Part shown: one piece after another, positions 9,239 to 18,971 of the stretch
Layout of the letters: every line of letters starts with the position of its first letter
Position numbering within the stretch: position 1 is the first letter of the stretch
NCBI RefSeq assembly: GCF_014211975.1
Contig: NZ_CP060084.1
Coordinates: 3,111,001 to 3,175,000, forward strand
Direction of reading: 5' to 3'
Length of the DNA: 64,000 nt
From: Teredinibacter haidensis
GTDB lineage: Bacteria > Pseudomonadota > Gammaproteobacteria > Pseudomonadales > Cellvibrionaceae
Translations under genes and position numbers: made by a program
Notes under the pieces: generated by a model
The model's database searches: none
What the model was told of the DNA's origin: nothing
The model's input: only the letters and a program-made list of their open reading frames with translations

Positions 9239-11330
9239 ACTTCACACCCGCGTATGCTTCACGCCCACGCAACGGCCCGTAAATATGAGCCACATCGTAA
9301 CTGCCCGCATCGTAGAACAGCGGTGTTTCCATATCTTCCACCTGGGTATAGTCGAACAAATTGGTTGCGCCGATGGCAAACTGCCAGTGATCACCAAGCT
9401 CTTTCGATACACGAATATCTACCGTCCAATACGCATCGGCAACTTGTTGCTTAATATCGTTTCCAGCAAGGTCAAAGGTGGGGTGCTCGGGCGTTCCATA
9501 TTGCGAAAGGTTACGACTGCCCACCCAACTGGACGATGCAAAAATATCCCAGCCATTTATATCCCAATCCAAGCTCAACACTAATCGCTTCTCCACAGGC
9601 ACGACACCATAGGCATTTTTAAAGTGATGGTTGTAGAGAATATTTTCCGCCGTGGCCGCGATATTTATCTGTTCACTAACGGCATAGTTTAGAGCAACGT
9701 CTGCAACCCACGCCTTTGCCGTCTCCTGCATTTGGCTCAGTACCGGAACACCCATCGCATTCGTCCCAAGCGAAGCCAAATTATCTAACTCTGTTTGAGC
9801 TAAAGAACTGGTTGCACTGAATTTATTACCTTCAAAGCTAAGCGCATAGCTAAATGTTTCCGAACGTTCCAACTGACTAATTTGAATATCGAAACCCAGC
9901 TCTCCATCGAGAATACCGTGGTCGCTCTCAAAGAATGATAGAGGCGCACGATAGCCACGACCGGCTGAAAAACGCGAGGTCCACTGGTCATTATGTGTAA
10001 AACGCATATCCATTCTGGGGGATAACAGAGACTCATCAATTTCCTTGCCCGGCTTTTGTGGATCAACAAAATCGGCCACAACATTATCGAAACGCAAGGC
10101 AGAGGAAATCTCAAAGTTTTCCGTTACTGTCCAAGTGTCTTGAAGATAGAAACCGCGGGTGTCGTAATCGAAACTGTCGGAAATATAATCCGGGCTGTCG
10201 CTGTTACTTTCAGATTTCAACTCTTCTACTCGGGTATCAACACCAAAGGTAAGCAGATGCTCGTCATTTAACGCCAAGTTTGCACGAACATCACCATAGG
10301 TCATGCCGTTGTCAGCACTGTAAAAAAAGCCTTCGTAAAAAGAATCCTGCGTATGCTGATTCCGGGAAGCGCTGAGCGTAATATTTAAATCGGCATTAAA
10401 TTCGTGCACCCAGCTTAAGTACAACTCATTGCGTTCCGATTCAATCCACTCAGCAGTCTCCCAACTGCGGCCAATATAACGATTGCGGACATCGTCCGAT
10501 AAAAATAGGCTGGACGATTGCCAATCGGGGTCAGAAAAATAGTCAGCTTTAACGTCGTCAATATTTTTCCCGGCCGGACCACCAAAAATTTCAGATTGGG
10601 TGTTATTAACACGCAACTGAATATTATTGCTATACCCAAAATCCTGTGAGACAAATAGCGTTAGCGAGCGATTTTCTAAATCTGGGCTTTCACCTACACC
10701 ATTATCATCACCATCGTACAAATCGCGATTATCGTATTGACCAAGCGCAGTAATGCGAGTTGACTCATCGTTAGCCACCAGCGTAGCAACACCCGATACT
10801 TGTCGATAACCATTGTTGCCGCCGACAAGATTCAGTTCGGCACCATTATCCTGTGCCACCTTCGTAACGAGATTAATCGTGCCGCCAATGGCCTCTGGTG
10901 CAATTAGTGAAGCTCCCGCCCCGCGAGCGACTTCAATACGTTGCAATCCCACGGTGGCTGCGGCATCCAAACCATAAAAACCCGACATCATGGTGTAAGT
11001 GGGAATACCGTCCACCAAAATCGTCGTGTGCTCACCGCGCAGGCCATTCAACATCACCCGCTTTACACCGCACATAGAGCACTCGTTGTTCACCCGTACG
11101 CCCGGGGCCTCACCAATGGCTTCAGTCAAATTCGTGGCGTTTGCTTTCTCGATAGAAACACTGGAAATGACTTCGGTTTTTTGAATAACGTCTTTTAACA
11201 TGCCCTTTTGATAAAGCCGCTCACGAACACCGGTTACGGTCATTTCCTCAACAAGGGCGTCGTCTTTTGAATCGGCAAAAAGAGGCTGACTGCAGCTGGC
11301 TAAGGCCGCAACAAAGAGAAGTTTACGCAC
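9228..11330 (-). CDS. TonB-dependent receptor with Cys-x-x-Cys plug motif
   Basis: 700 residues: a signal peptide ending near FA|DS, a plug domain (EEMTVTGVRERL, then AIGEAPGVRV), and a C-terminal beta barrel closing on a final Phe (YAGVKYVF). Unlike common siderophore receptors it has two cysteines in the plug, Cys84 and Cys87 (NNECSMCGVK), just before NGLRGEHTTILVDGIP. The ligand is unknown; metal chelates or a cofactor are plausible. A Fur-like site lies about 140 bp upstream. It forms a two-gene operon with the overlapping TlpA-like gene. Confidence 0.85.
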   Translation of the reverse strand: MRKLLFVAALASCSQPLFADSKDDALVEEMTVTGVRERLYQKGMLKDVIQKTEVISSVSIEKANATNLTEAIGEAPGVRVNNECSMCGVKRVMLNGLRGEHTTILVDGIPTYTMMSGFYGLDAAATVGLQRIEVARGAGASLIAPEAIGGTINLVTKVAQDNGAELNLVGGNNGYRQVSGVATLVANDESTRITALGQYDNRDLYDGDDNGVGESPDLENRSLTLFVSQDFGYSNNIQLRVNNTQSEIFGGPAGKNIDDVKADYFSDPDWQSSSLFLSDDVRNRYIGRSWETAEWIESERNELYLSWVHEFNADLNITLSASRNQHTQDSFYEGFFYSADNGMTYGDVRANLALNDEHLLTFGVDTRVEELKSESNSDSPDYISDSFDYDTRGFYLQDTWTVTENFEISSALRFDNVVADFVDPQKPGKEIDESLLSPRMDMRFTHNDQWTSRFSAGRGYRAPLSFFESDHGILDGELGFDIQISQLERSETFSYALSFEGNKFSATSSLAQTELDNLASLGTNAMGVPVLSQMQETAKAWVADVALNYAVSEQINIAATAENILYNHHFKNAYGVVPVEKRLVLSLDWDINGWDIFASSSWVGSRNLSQYGTPEHPTFDLAGNDIKQQVADAYWTVDIRVSKELGDHWQFAIGATNLFDYTQVEDMETPLFYDAGSYDVAHIYGPLRGREAYAGVKYVF

Positions 11331-11467
11331 AAGCTACCTCGGCAAAGAAAATGCCGGGAGAAACTCCCGGCCAAAAAGGACTGTTCATGAAGGGCGATTG
11401 CATGAGTATTGATGCGAGCCGTTCGACCTTATTAGACAGGAATCACGAACACACAATCATGATCTAA

Positions 11468-11487
11468 ATCATAATTGTTATCATTTC
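11468..11487. promoter_or_regulatory. Fur-like operator upstream of the Cys-x-x-Cys TonB receptor
   Basis: On the minus strand the sequence AATGATAACAATTATGATTT resembles the Fur consensus of repeated GATAAT hexamers. It lies about 140 bp before the receptor start, far for a repressor site, so the promoter may be distant or the match fortuitous. Confidence 0.45.
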
Positions 11488-11627
11488 ACTGAAGAGCAAG
11501 AAAGGAACGGGCAGCTTAATATTTTTATGTGCTCAACGCGTATTTAATCGAACGCGCCCTTTAAACAAGCCCCCAAACATACTGAGCTGGAATAGCCAAT
11601 GGCTTAACAACCATCCGCTGAAAACCT

Positions 11628-12815
11628 CTACCTCGCGTAAACAGCGCGACCTCTTCTCGCCGTTCGTTTACGAATCCAGATAACAACTCCGGTTACGGAC
11701 AGGCCGGCGACAGCAAGCCCCAAGAGAGAGACGATGACCCTCCCGGTAACCCCCAAAATACGGCCACTGTGAAGCGGAAACTGCGCCTGCATAAATATAT
11801 CGCCAGCACTGCCCTGGCCGGGAATAGTCGCCCCTAAATATCGACCGTCTTCAGCACTGAAATATAACCAGGGATTACCCAAGCCTCCGTCCCCGTGACC
11901 ATTACCCGGCTGAAAAAAACCAACGCCGTATAAATTGAAATCGCGGGAGTAAAATAGGCCGCCCAGGGGCGCTTTTAAATCGAGTTTTTCCGATTCACTC
12001 ATGGCCAAGTTAACCGCCTCTTCGCGAGTAATCGTCCTCGATGACTTTTCTTTAGGCACAGCACTTTCAAACGGACTCGGCGTCAGAGGGGAAATCGCAT
12101 TAACAGCGGGCCTGACTACCTGAAACCCCAAGTTCATTGATACCGAAGTAACGGCGAGTATTAACATAAACATCCATAGCCACACGCCACCCGAACGGTG
12201 TAAATCAAAGTTGAGCTTGTAGCCCCCGGATTTAACCCGAAAGGCAAACGACTTACGCCAGCTGCGTCTGGCGGGGAACGAAATCCACAGCACCACAAAG
12301 CAATCGATCACCCAAACGATACCGACAATACCCATAAATAACACACCGGCTTCCACTCCGCCCATATCGGGAATATGCATCGAGTAGTGCAGCTTATACA
12401 AAAACGGCAGCAAGTTTTCCCGAGAAAGAGACGCCTCGCCCCACATGCGTTTCGCTTGAATCACCCCACTACCAGGGTTAATTGCTAGCTGGTTGTAATC
12501 GAGATCCTCTTCCGCCGAGCGCCCCTGTACAAAAACATTCAAGGCGTGATCTTGCTCAACCGTGAGCGGCAAGAAAGTCACGACCAATTCCGGAGAGTCC
12601 TCCTCCAGCTGGTCTGCCAACGTCAGCGCGGAAGCGCTATCCCCCGACCAGGACGAGCGGTACATCTCTGGATTAAGTGCAGCGTCAAGCTCGTGATCCC
12701 ACGAAATAAACGCGCCGGTTAAGCCGGAAACAAAGAGAAAAACAGCCATAAACAGGCCAGACCAGCGGTGTAATACAACTAAAAACGAGCGCATATCGAT
12801 CTCAAAAAAAGACAT
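11628..12815 (-). CDS. PepSY-associated membrane protein (iron-siderophore uptake associated)
   Basis: 395 residues with membrane helices near the N-terminus (LFMAVFLFVSGLTGAFISW), in the middle (two) and near the C-terminus (VIVSLLGLAVAGLSVTGVVI). HRWSGLF at the start and the PepSY-like periplasmic regions between are typical of the PiuB/PepSY_TM family, often found beside siderophore receptors and sometimes shown to reduce or process ferric siderophores in the periplasm. A Fur box lies 34 bp upstream, shared with the divergent receptor gene. An alternative start is the Met six codons in (MRSFLV). Confidence 0.85.
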   Translation of the reverse strand: MSFFEIDMRSFLVVLHRWSGLFMAVFLFVSGLTGAFISWDHELDAALNPEMYRSSWSGDSASALTLADQLEEDSPELVVTFLPLTVEQDHALNVFVQGRSAEEDLDYNQLAINPGSGVIQAKRMWGEASLSRENLLPFLYKLHYSMHIPDMGGVEAGVLFMGIVGIVWVIDCFVVLWISFPARRSWRKSFAFRVKSGGYKLNFDLHRSGGVWLWMFMLILAVTSVSMNLGFQVVRPAVNAISPLTPSPFESAVPKEKSSRTITREEAVNLAMSESEKLDLKAPLGGLFYSRDFNLYGVGFFQPGNGHGDGGLGNPWLYFSAEDGRYLGATIPGQGSAGDIFMQAQFPLHSGRILGVTGRVIVSLLGLAVAGLSVTGVVIWIRKRTARRGRAVYAR

Positions 12816-12848
12816 AAATAAAAAAGAGAGGGAACTTGATACAAGTCA

Positions 12849-12867
12849 AATGATAATGCTTATCATT
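12849..12867. promoter_or_regulatory. Fur box between PepSY gene and siderophore receptor
   Basis: AATGATAATGCTTATCATT is a perfect 8-3-8 inverted repeat and an excellent match to the ferric uptake regulator consensus. It sits between two divergent genes and can repress both when iron is plentiful. Confidence 0.85.
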
Positions 12868-12935
12868 GACATCGGGGTTTTCGGTGCTATATTGGCGCTG
12901 TTTTCTTTTCACGTCAACTCTATCTGGATGCACCT

Positions 12936-15026
12936 ATGGACACATTTCAACTGCCTTATAAGAGGGCGGCTTTAGCCTGCGCGATCACTTTATGCTTCAA
13001 CCAACAGGCGACTGCGCAGCAGGAAGAATCTGCCAATTTCGATATTGAAGAAATGCATATTATCGGTCTCCGTGAAGAGCGCATCAGCAAAGGCGCGATC
13101 GGCCTAAACCTTTCTCTCTTCGACACACCGCAATCTGTCAGCGTTCTCGATAGCGCCTTTATTGATGGTTTCGCACTCAACGATGTAAACGAGCTGCTTA
13201 AACTCGCCGCAGGTGTGAATGTTGACGAAGTGGAAACCGACCGAACCTATTACAACTCACGCGGTTTCGATATTAAGAGCATGCAAGTAGATGGCCGCGG
13301 ACTGCCATTTAACTGGAATGTCGTAGGGGATCTGGATACCTCAATTTATGACAAGGTAGAAGTGGTTCGAGGAGCAAATGGCCTGCTCACCGGAACCGGA
13401 AATCCGTCGGGTACAATCAATTATGTGCGCAAACGCCCCACAAATAATTTTCAGGCCGAAGCCAATGTTAGCGTCGGCTCATGGAGCCAACGTCGCGTGG
13501 AAGCCGATATATCTACACCGTTTACAACGTCCGGATCCTGGGCAGGCCGGGTAGTAATAGCAGATCTATCCACCGACACACATCTGGATAACAACAGCAA
13601 ACAGCGCCGTGTGTTTTACGGTATTGTCGATGGTCAAATAGCCAATAATGCCACTCTTAGCGCCGGCATCAGCAAACAAAAAGCACGATCTGAAGGTGTA
13701 CTATGGGGCGCCCTTCCGCTGCAATACACCAATGGTGAGCAAGCAGAATATGGCGTTTCTGAATCGACCACAATGAACTGGACCTATTGGGAAACCGATA
13801 ACACCAACCTGTTTGTAGAACTCCAGCTAGAGCTGAGTGACTGGCAATGGACAACCACTATTACCCACAACGAATACGAAGAACCCTCTGAACTCTTTTA
13901 CGTTAACGCTTCGCCCGGCTTGGACGCAGAGACAGGAACAGGGCTTTACGGATGGCCGGGGAAATACCTCAGCACCGTCGACCAAGATATGGTCGATTCA
14001 ACATTATCAGGGAGCTTTGGCTTGGGCGGCCGCAATCATGAACTGGTGCTAGGCATTAACCTAAGTAAAGCCAGTAATGGCTACCTGGACTATATTGCGC
14101 CAGCCGAGCACCCGGCATGGGGCGCACTGCCCGCATTTCCCGGCTGGAATGGGGATGAAATATCTCGCCCGGAATTTGGCGCATCAACAATGGCCTCAGA
14201 CTTTGACATCGACACCCAGCGTTTGTATGCGGCATCCCACTGGAACCTGAGCGACAGCATAAAACTGATTGCAGGAGCCAATTTTATTGACGCCACCTCC
14301 GAAGGCTACAGCTTTGAAGAAAGAATGGACTGGAATGCATCGGAAACCAGCCCCTACCTAGGCTTAACCTATCAAGTAACGGAAGGTGTAAACCTTTACG
14401 CAAGTTACAGCGATATCTACGAACCCCAGGCTGAACTAAACGAACAGCTGCGCAATATTGGCCCAGCGGTCGGCACCAGTAGCGAAGCCGGATTAAAGGC
14501 AGAATTATTCGAGCGACAATTACTCACCAGCATTTCCATCTTCCGAGCGGAGCAGGAAAACTACGCAGAATCCGCTGGTTTTGATACCGACTCAGGGCTC
14601 TCTTATTCCCGAGGCGTAGAAGTCAATTCTCAAGGTTTTGAACTGGAAGCCAGCGGGCAGGTTAATCAAGCATTGCAAATCACTGCCAGCTATACCCAAT
14701 TAGAGCTTGAAACACCCGAGGGAGAAGAGGTTCGCACCTACGTACCGCGTAAAACAATAAAGCTATCCGCACGCTATAGCCCCATAGAAAAGCTGACGCT
14801 CGGCACCCACATGCGCTGGCAGAACGAAATTTACACTGGCGACATTACACAAAGTAGCTATGCCCTATTTTCGGCCTACGCAAGCTACGACCTGTCGGAA
14901 CAGGTTAATATTTCGCTTCACGCGAACAATATAACCGACAAAAAATATCTAACCAGTCTGTACTGGGAACAAAGCTACTACGGTGCCCCACGAAATATTC
15001 AACTGCGTGCAGCTTACCAATTTTAA
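12936..15026 (+). CDS. TonB-dependent siderophore receptor (FhuE/FpvA type)
   Basis: 696 residues. After a signal peptide comes the plug domain with FDTPQSVSVLDSAFI and YNSRGFDIKSMQVDG, then VEVVRGANGLLTGTGNPSGT, the hallmark of hydroxamate-type and pyoverdine-type siderophore receptors. The barrel ends in aromatic residues (LRAAYQF). It should import a ferric siderophore across the outer membrane. The Fur box about 70-87 bp upstream predicts induction under iron limitation, together with the divergent PepSY gene. No siderophore synthesis genes are nearby, so a xenosiderophore is possible. Confidence 0.9.
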   Translation: MDTFQLPYKRAALACAITLCFNQQATAQQEESANFDIEEMHIIGLREERISKGAIGLNLSLFDTPQSVSVLDSAFIDGFALNDVNELLKLAAGVNVDEVETDRTYYNSRGFDIKSMQVDGRGLPFNWNVVGDLDTSIYDKVEVVRGANGLLTGTGNPSGTINYVRKRPTNNFQAEANVSVGSWSQRRVEADISTPFTTSGSWAGRVVIADLSTDTHLDNNSKQRRVFYGIVDGQIANNATLSAGISKQKARSEGVLWGALPLQYTNGEQAEYGVSESTTMNWTYWETDNTNLFVELQLELSDWQWTTTITHNEYEEPSELFYVNASPGLDAETGTGLYGWPGKYLSTVDQDMVDSTLSGSFGLGGRNHELVLGINLSKASNGYLDYIAPAEHPAWGALPAFPGWNGDEISRPEFGASTMASDFDIDTQRLYAASHWNLSDSIKLIAGANFIDATSEGYSFEERMDWNASETSPYLGLTYQVTEGVNLYASYSDIYEPQAELNEQLRNIGPAVGTSSEAGLKAELFERQLLTSISIFRAEQENYAESAGFDTDSGLSYSRGVEVNSQGFELEASGQVNQALQITASYTQLELETPEGEEVRTYVPRKTIKLSARYSPIEKLTLGTHMRWQNEIYTGDITQSSYALFSAYASYDLSEQVNISLHANNITDKKYLTSLYWEQSYYGAPRNIQLRAAYQF

Positions 15027-15064
15027 AAAGCTGTAAGCACCGCAAGAGCAGGTAAATCACAATG

Positions 15065-15097
15065 GTCGAACGGTATTGTAATCCAACGCCGTTCGAC
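15065..15097. terminator. Hairpin after siderophore receptor, possible terminator
   Basis: GTCGAACGG and CCGTTCGAC form a perfect 9-bp stem with a 15-nt loop, 38 bp after the receptor stop. No strong T-run follows, so intrinsic termination is only possible. Confidence 0.35.
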
Positions 15098-15270
15098 TAA
15101 TTAGCACCACTAACAAAACGCAATAGCCTTATTTTCGCGCCGAAACCGATGCAACCCCGAACCTGTACCGCTTTAACAGATAGTAAATTACGAATCCGCT
15201 ATAGGGGTGCAGGTCCACATAGCAGAAAAACAGTCCGGCAAGATGCGCTTGTTAAGTTTTCTGGCATAAC

Positions 15271-16164
15271 CTACCAGAAGCGAGCGCCGCTTTTGAGACG
15301 CGCAGAATCATGCTTAGGCGGCAAACCAAACTGTTTTGAATACTCGCGACTAAATTGTGAGGGCTCTTTATAACCCACTTCGAATCCGGCCTCTGCGGCT
15401 TCAAATCCATCCACCACCATAAGACGCCTTGCAGCCATCAACCGTAAATGACTTCTGAAACGAATAGGGCTTGTTCCAGTGACAATTTTAAAATGCTTAT
15501 GAAAAGTTGACTGCCCCATATTCGCAATCTCGGCCAGCTCATTGGTAGATATTGATTCTGTAAAATGGTCTTCCAACCATATCATCGCTTTTCTGATCCG
15601 ACGCAATCGGCTGCCTGCCGTCACCATCTGAGTAAGAACAGAATGAGATTGCGGACTTTGCAGTAAGCGCCAAATCAGCTCTTTTTCGACTAATGTAGAC
15701 AAAACAGGAATATTTTGTGGAGATTGGAGTGTTTCTGCCAGACGTACCACAGTATCCACTAATTGATCGTCCATCGCGCCCAGTTTTAAACCGGAGGAGC
15801 TGCCTTCACTGTCCCTCATTTCTGCACATAGCGCGATTAATTCCGAAACTAACGCAGAATCCAGATCCAGCCGAAGGCAAAGATACGGACTATTTTTTGT
15901 TGCTTTTGTGACAGCGCCAAAAACCGGCAGCCGCATCGAGCCTAATAGGTAATGCGAAGAATCGTAATGATAGGTCTTGTCGCCAATTCTAGCTTCTTTC
16001 ACACCCTGTGCAACCACACATATCGCAGGCTCGTAAAGTACCAGTTCAGATACGGTAGGTATAGAGGATCTTATAATGTAGACCCGCGGAATTAGTGTTT
16101 GAAAAACACCGTCATCACTCGAAAAGTCAAGTAATAGCTTAGTTAAGTCACATATTTTGCGCAT
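15271..16164 (-). CDS. AraC-family transcriptional regulator
   Basis: 297 residues. The N-terminal half matches the AraC_N cupin-like ligand domain (LVLYEPAICVVAQGVKEARI, then LLGSMRLPV), and the C-terminal 100 residues hold two helix-turn-helix units (STNELAEIANMGQSTFHKHF and AAEAGFEVGYKEPSQFSREY). This subfamily often lies divergent to an oxidoreductase it controls, as here with the dehydrogenase starting 155 bp away. The inducer is unknown. Confidence 0.88.
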   Translation of the reverse strand: MRKICDLTKLLLDFSSDDGVFQTLIPRVYIIRSSIPTVSELVLYEPAICVVAQGVKEARIGDKTYHYDSSHYLLGSMRLPVFGAVTKATKNSPYLCLRLDLDSALVSELIALCAEMRDSEGSSSGLKLGAMDDQLVDTVVRLAETLQSPQNIPVLSTLVEKELIWRLLQSPQSHSVLTQMVTAGSRLRRIRKAMIWLEDHFTESISTNELAEIANMGQSTFHKHFKIVTGTSPIRFRSHLRLMAARRLMVVDGFEAAEAGFEVGYKEPSQFSREYSKQFGLPPKHDSARLKSGARFW

Positions 16165-16318
16165 ATATAAGCATTCCCGCCCAGCATTGTTAGATTTTGA
16201 AGTATGAATAAAATATAGAGGATCATATAAGAATCAAAGGAAAGAATCATACTGGCTACTTTCTCCTTGAACCTACAATAACTACCTCTACACACAAATG
16301 AATACAGAGGTTCAATGT

Positions 16319-17161
16319 ATGAAAAAAACATGGTTCATCACAGGTACATCTCGTGGTATCGGGCTCGAAATTACCCAAGCGGCTCTCGCATCTGGTGACA
16401 ATGTCGTGGCCACCGCACGAAACGCAACAAGGCTTCGGGAGAAATTCAGTGTAGACAAAGAGACGCAGCTCGAATGTATTGAGCTGAACGTAAACAACCA
16501 AGCTCAAGCGAAAGAAGCGGTCACTCGATCAATAGAACGGTTTGGTGGTATTGATATCTTGGTTAATAATGCTGGTTTCGGTCAGCTGGGTCACTTTGAA
16601 ACAGTTGACCAGTCGGCAATTGAAAAACAATTTTGTACTAATGTTTTTGGTCTAATGCACGTGACCCGCGCTGTATTGCCAGTTATGCGCAGGCAGCAAT
16701 GTGGGCACATTCTAAATTTATCATCGATTGGTGGAGCACTTGGCTTTGATGGAGCTTCTATCTATTGCGCAGCAAAATTTTCTGTCGAAGGATTCTCAGA
16801 AAGCCTAGCGCTGGAAGTGGCTCGCTTTGGTATCAATGTCACTATTGTTGAGCCCGGTTTTTTTCGAACAGACTTTTTAGATGAATCTTCTGTAAGTTAC
16901 GGACAAATCGAGTTACAAGACTATGTGAACGTCGCTAATGCTCAAAAATCACAATACGATCAATATAGTCATACACAACCAGGAGATCCGAAAAGGCTGG
17001 CCCAACTCATTGTAGATACTGCAGGAACAGGTTCAGTGCCACTCCGTCTTGTCGTAGGTACCGATGCACTAGCGATGACTCGAGATACCCTAAATAATCG
17101 TATGAAAGAATTAGAGCTATGGGCTGAGGCCTCAGTAATAACAGACCATCAAGAAGCATAG
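16319..17161 (+). CDS. Short-chain dehydrogenase/reductase
   Basis: 280 residues from the ATG at 16319; an in-frame ATG at 16298 exists, but AGAGG 9 bp before 16319 favours the later start. Rossmann fold with the cofactor motif TGTSRGIG near the N-terminus, NNAG at about residue 84, the catalytic Ser in LSSIGG and YxxxK in YCAAK, followed by EPGFFRT. Probable cytoplasmic NADP-dependent oxidoreductase. Substrate unknown. Divergent from the AraC regulator, which is its likely controller. The integron array begins 30 bp after the stop. Confidence 0.9.
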   Translation: MKKTWFITGTSRGIGLEITQAALASGDNVVATARNATRLREKFSVDKETQLECIELNVNNQAQAKEAVTRSIERFGGIDILVNNAGFGQLGHFETVDQSAIEKQFCTNVFGLMHVTRAVLPVMRRQQCGHILNLSSIGGALGFDGASIYCAAKFSVEGFSESLALEVARFGINVTIVEPGFFRTDFLDESSVSYGQIELQDYVNVANAQKSQYDQYSHTQPGDPKRLAQLIVDTAGTGSVPLRLVVGTDALAMTRDTLNNRMKELELWAEASVITDHQEA

Positions 17162-17191
17162 ATCGCACCTCTTTATTTACTGGAGCCTAAA

Positions 17192-17311
17192 ACTTAACGC
17201 CACTACAAGGTTCCACCGAAGTGGCGTGGATTTTTGTGTAAAAATTTTCGAAACAAATACACAAAAAAGCGCGTAGCTTCGGTGGTGCGTCGACTTGATA
17301 GCCTTGTATAG
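17192..17311 (-). repeat. attC site 1 (decayed, distal end of array)
   Basis: Left core ACTTAAC at 17192 and complementary arms ccaccgaag/cttcggtgg are intact, but the right core reads TTGTATAG in place of TTGTTAG. Same family as site 16. Likely a dead recombination site marking the far end. Confidence 0.75.
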
Positions 17312-17334
17312 ATAATTTCCCATACTAACCGACT

Positions 17335-17606
17335 CTAATTAAATTGGGAGTAAAGTAAAAATCTAGCGGTAACAATTAGTAACCCACCCATTAACTGATT
17401 GAATAACTTCAACTTGAACTCACTATTAAGAAGCATCGTTACTTTATCACCCGATACAGACCAAAAAAAAAGTGAAAAATAACATACTAGAAAATATACC
17501 AATGAAAACGTTAGAAATACCTGATTATTACTCGGGTCTGAAAACAAGGAAACTCCTGCCACACATGCAACCCATGCCTTAGGATTTAACGCCGAATTCG
17601 CAAAGT
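17335..17606 (-). pseudogene. C-terminal fragment of a LysE/RhtB-family exporter
   Basis: The minus strand reads FANSALNPKAWVACVAGVSL and continues through two hydrophobic segments to a stop at 17335. NPKAW is a hallmark of LysE/RhtB amino-acid exporters. The frame runs straight into the end of the IS30 element at 17607, and the N-terminal half is not found on the other side of the element. So the gene was cut by the insertion together with a deletion. It was a cassette gene, because attC site 1 follows it. Confidence 0.75.
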
Positions 17607-18655
17607 AAGTGCAACACGCCAGCTTCTTCCTTTATATAGGGTGAACTGGGATACTCATGGTTTTTCTCGACCAGCAAGAAGAGGAATATCATGACATACC
17701 ACCAGCTCACCACCGATGAAAGATATACTATAGCTGCCTATCTAAAGCAACGAAAATCACAAGCATTCATTGCTCGCGCCCTAAATAGAAGCCCTTCAAG
17801 CATTTCCCGTGAGTTAAAAAGAAATCGTCGGCCAGATGGAAAGTATTGTGCCGCCCGTGCTGTAAAGCGTACTTCTCGCATCCGGCGAGAGTCCCGTCGA
17901 AAATGGTACTTCACCGATATCGAGCTTCAAATGGTTATTGCGCTAATACGTCTAGACTGGAGCCCGGAACAAGCATCTCTATGGCTCAAGAAATGCAATA
18001 TTCGATCCATTAGCCACTCAACTATCTATCGCTATATTTGGTACGATATTTTTTACCTGGGCGATCTCCATAAACACTTGCGTCAGTCTCAAAAACAACG
18101 TCGTAAAAAGTATAGAAGCCCTGATTCTAGAGGCGTTTTGGCTAATAAGGCCCATATTTCTGAGCGACCAATAGGTGCAGAAAACAAGTCTCGTATAGGC
18201 CACTTTGAGATCGACACTGTTCATGGATCTAGGGACCAGCACTCAATCGTCACGCTGGTCGATCGAAAGAGTAAATACACCATTATTGGTAAAATCAAAA
18301 ACCGCACTACGGATGAATTAAACCGCAAGGTAATTCAATTGATTGCAAAAGAGGTTAAACAGGTAAGGTCGATCACCTCCGACAACGGAACTGAATTCCA
18401 TCAATACAAAAAGATAGAAGAAGCGACTAACGCAACATTCTATTTTGCCAACCCATATCACTCATGGGAGAGAGGTTTAAACGAAAACACAAATGGACTT
18501 ATACGACAATATTTACCTAAAGGTGAATCAATGAAAAATATCACTCAAAAAGATTGTGACAAAATTGCAATGAAACTTAACCGGCGAACAAGAAAGTGTT
18601 TAAATATGGAAACACCGGAGGCAGTCTATGTACGTTAGTCAATTTCGTTGCACTT
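17607..18655 (+). mobile_element. IS30-family insertion sequence
   Basis: About 1,049 bp bounded by the inverted sequence AAGTGCAAC (17607-17615) and GTTGCACTT (18647-18655), with one full transposase gene. The inverted repeats as I see them match over only nine bases, so the exact ends are provisional; no target duplication is evident. It separates a truncated exporter gene from a truncated type A cassette, showing loss of array DNA on one or both sides. Confidence 0.8.
17691..18638 (+). CDS. IS30-family transposase
   Basis: 315 residues, intact. An N-terminal helix-turn-helix region (LTTDERYTIAAYL and RSPSSISRELKRN) precedes a DDE core with Asp175 (FEIDTVHG), Asp231 (ITSDNGTEF) and Glu265 in NENTNGLIRQY, the spacing of IS30 enzymes. 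It catalyses movement of the surrounding element. It reads opposite to the cassette genes. Confidence 0.93.
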   Translation: MTYHQLTTDERYTIAAYLKQRKSQAFIARALNRSPSSISRELKRNRRPDGKYCAARAVKRTSRIRRESRRKWYFTDIELQMVIALIRLDWSPEQASLWLKKCNIRSISHSTIYRYIWYDIFYLGDLHKHLRQSQKQRRKKYRSPDSRGVLANKAHISERPIGAENKSRIGHFEIDTVHGSRDQHSIVTLVDRKSKYTIIGKIKNRTTDELNRKVIQLIAKEVKQVRSITSDNGTEFHQYKKIEEATNATFYFANPYHSWERGLNENTNGLIRQYLPKGESMKNITQKDCDKIAMKLNRRTRKCLNMETPEAVYVR

Positions 18656-18895
18656 CATTTGATAACTCAGGGAGTCAAACAGCCAACAACAAACTGATTT
18701 ACTAAGCCAAACTATATTGTTGTTCTTTAACGATTTAGTTTGGCTGGTATAACTCGCACCGAGAACGAACACTCTTAACCTCAAATTATGGCGGCCGACA
18801 GGCGGCATTTTAGCCTAAAAGTGACTCCACAAAACTCACAGAAAACTCAGTGCTCAATTGAAACACGTAAAAACCTTACGACTAACTACGAGCGC
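18656..18895 (-). repeat. ORF-less cassette type A, copy 1 (truncated by IS30)
   Basis: Matches the right-hand two thirds of the other type A cassettes, including the hairpin (arms 18705-18721 and 18729-18745) and the GGCCG...CGGCC element. Its own attC and about 85 bp are missing where the IS30 element abuts. Confidence 0.85.
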
Positions 18896-18971
18896 TTATA
18901 ACGTTGCCAGAATATGCAATTGTGGAAACACGAAGCGTTGGAGCAATTGTCATATTGCTGGCCTTGTTAAG
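18896..18971 (-). repeat. attC site 2
   Basis: Left core TTATAAC (18896), right core GTTAAGT (18965), 76 bp; arms gccagaatatgcaatt/aattgtcatattgctggc pair well. Closes the cassette of the split membrane protein. Confidence 0.85.

Noticed and set aside
17691..18638. The IS30 transposase as a candidate integron integrase
   Set aside because: It is a DDE transposase with IS30 motifs, not a tyrosine recombinase.
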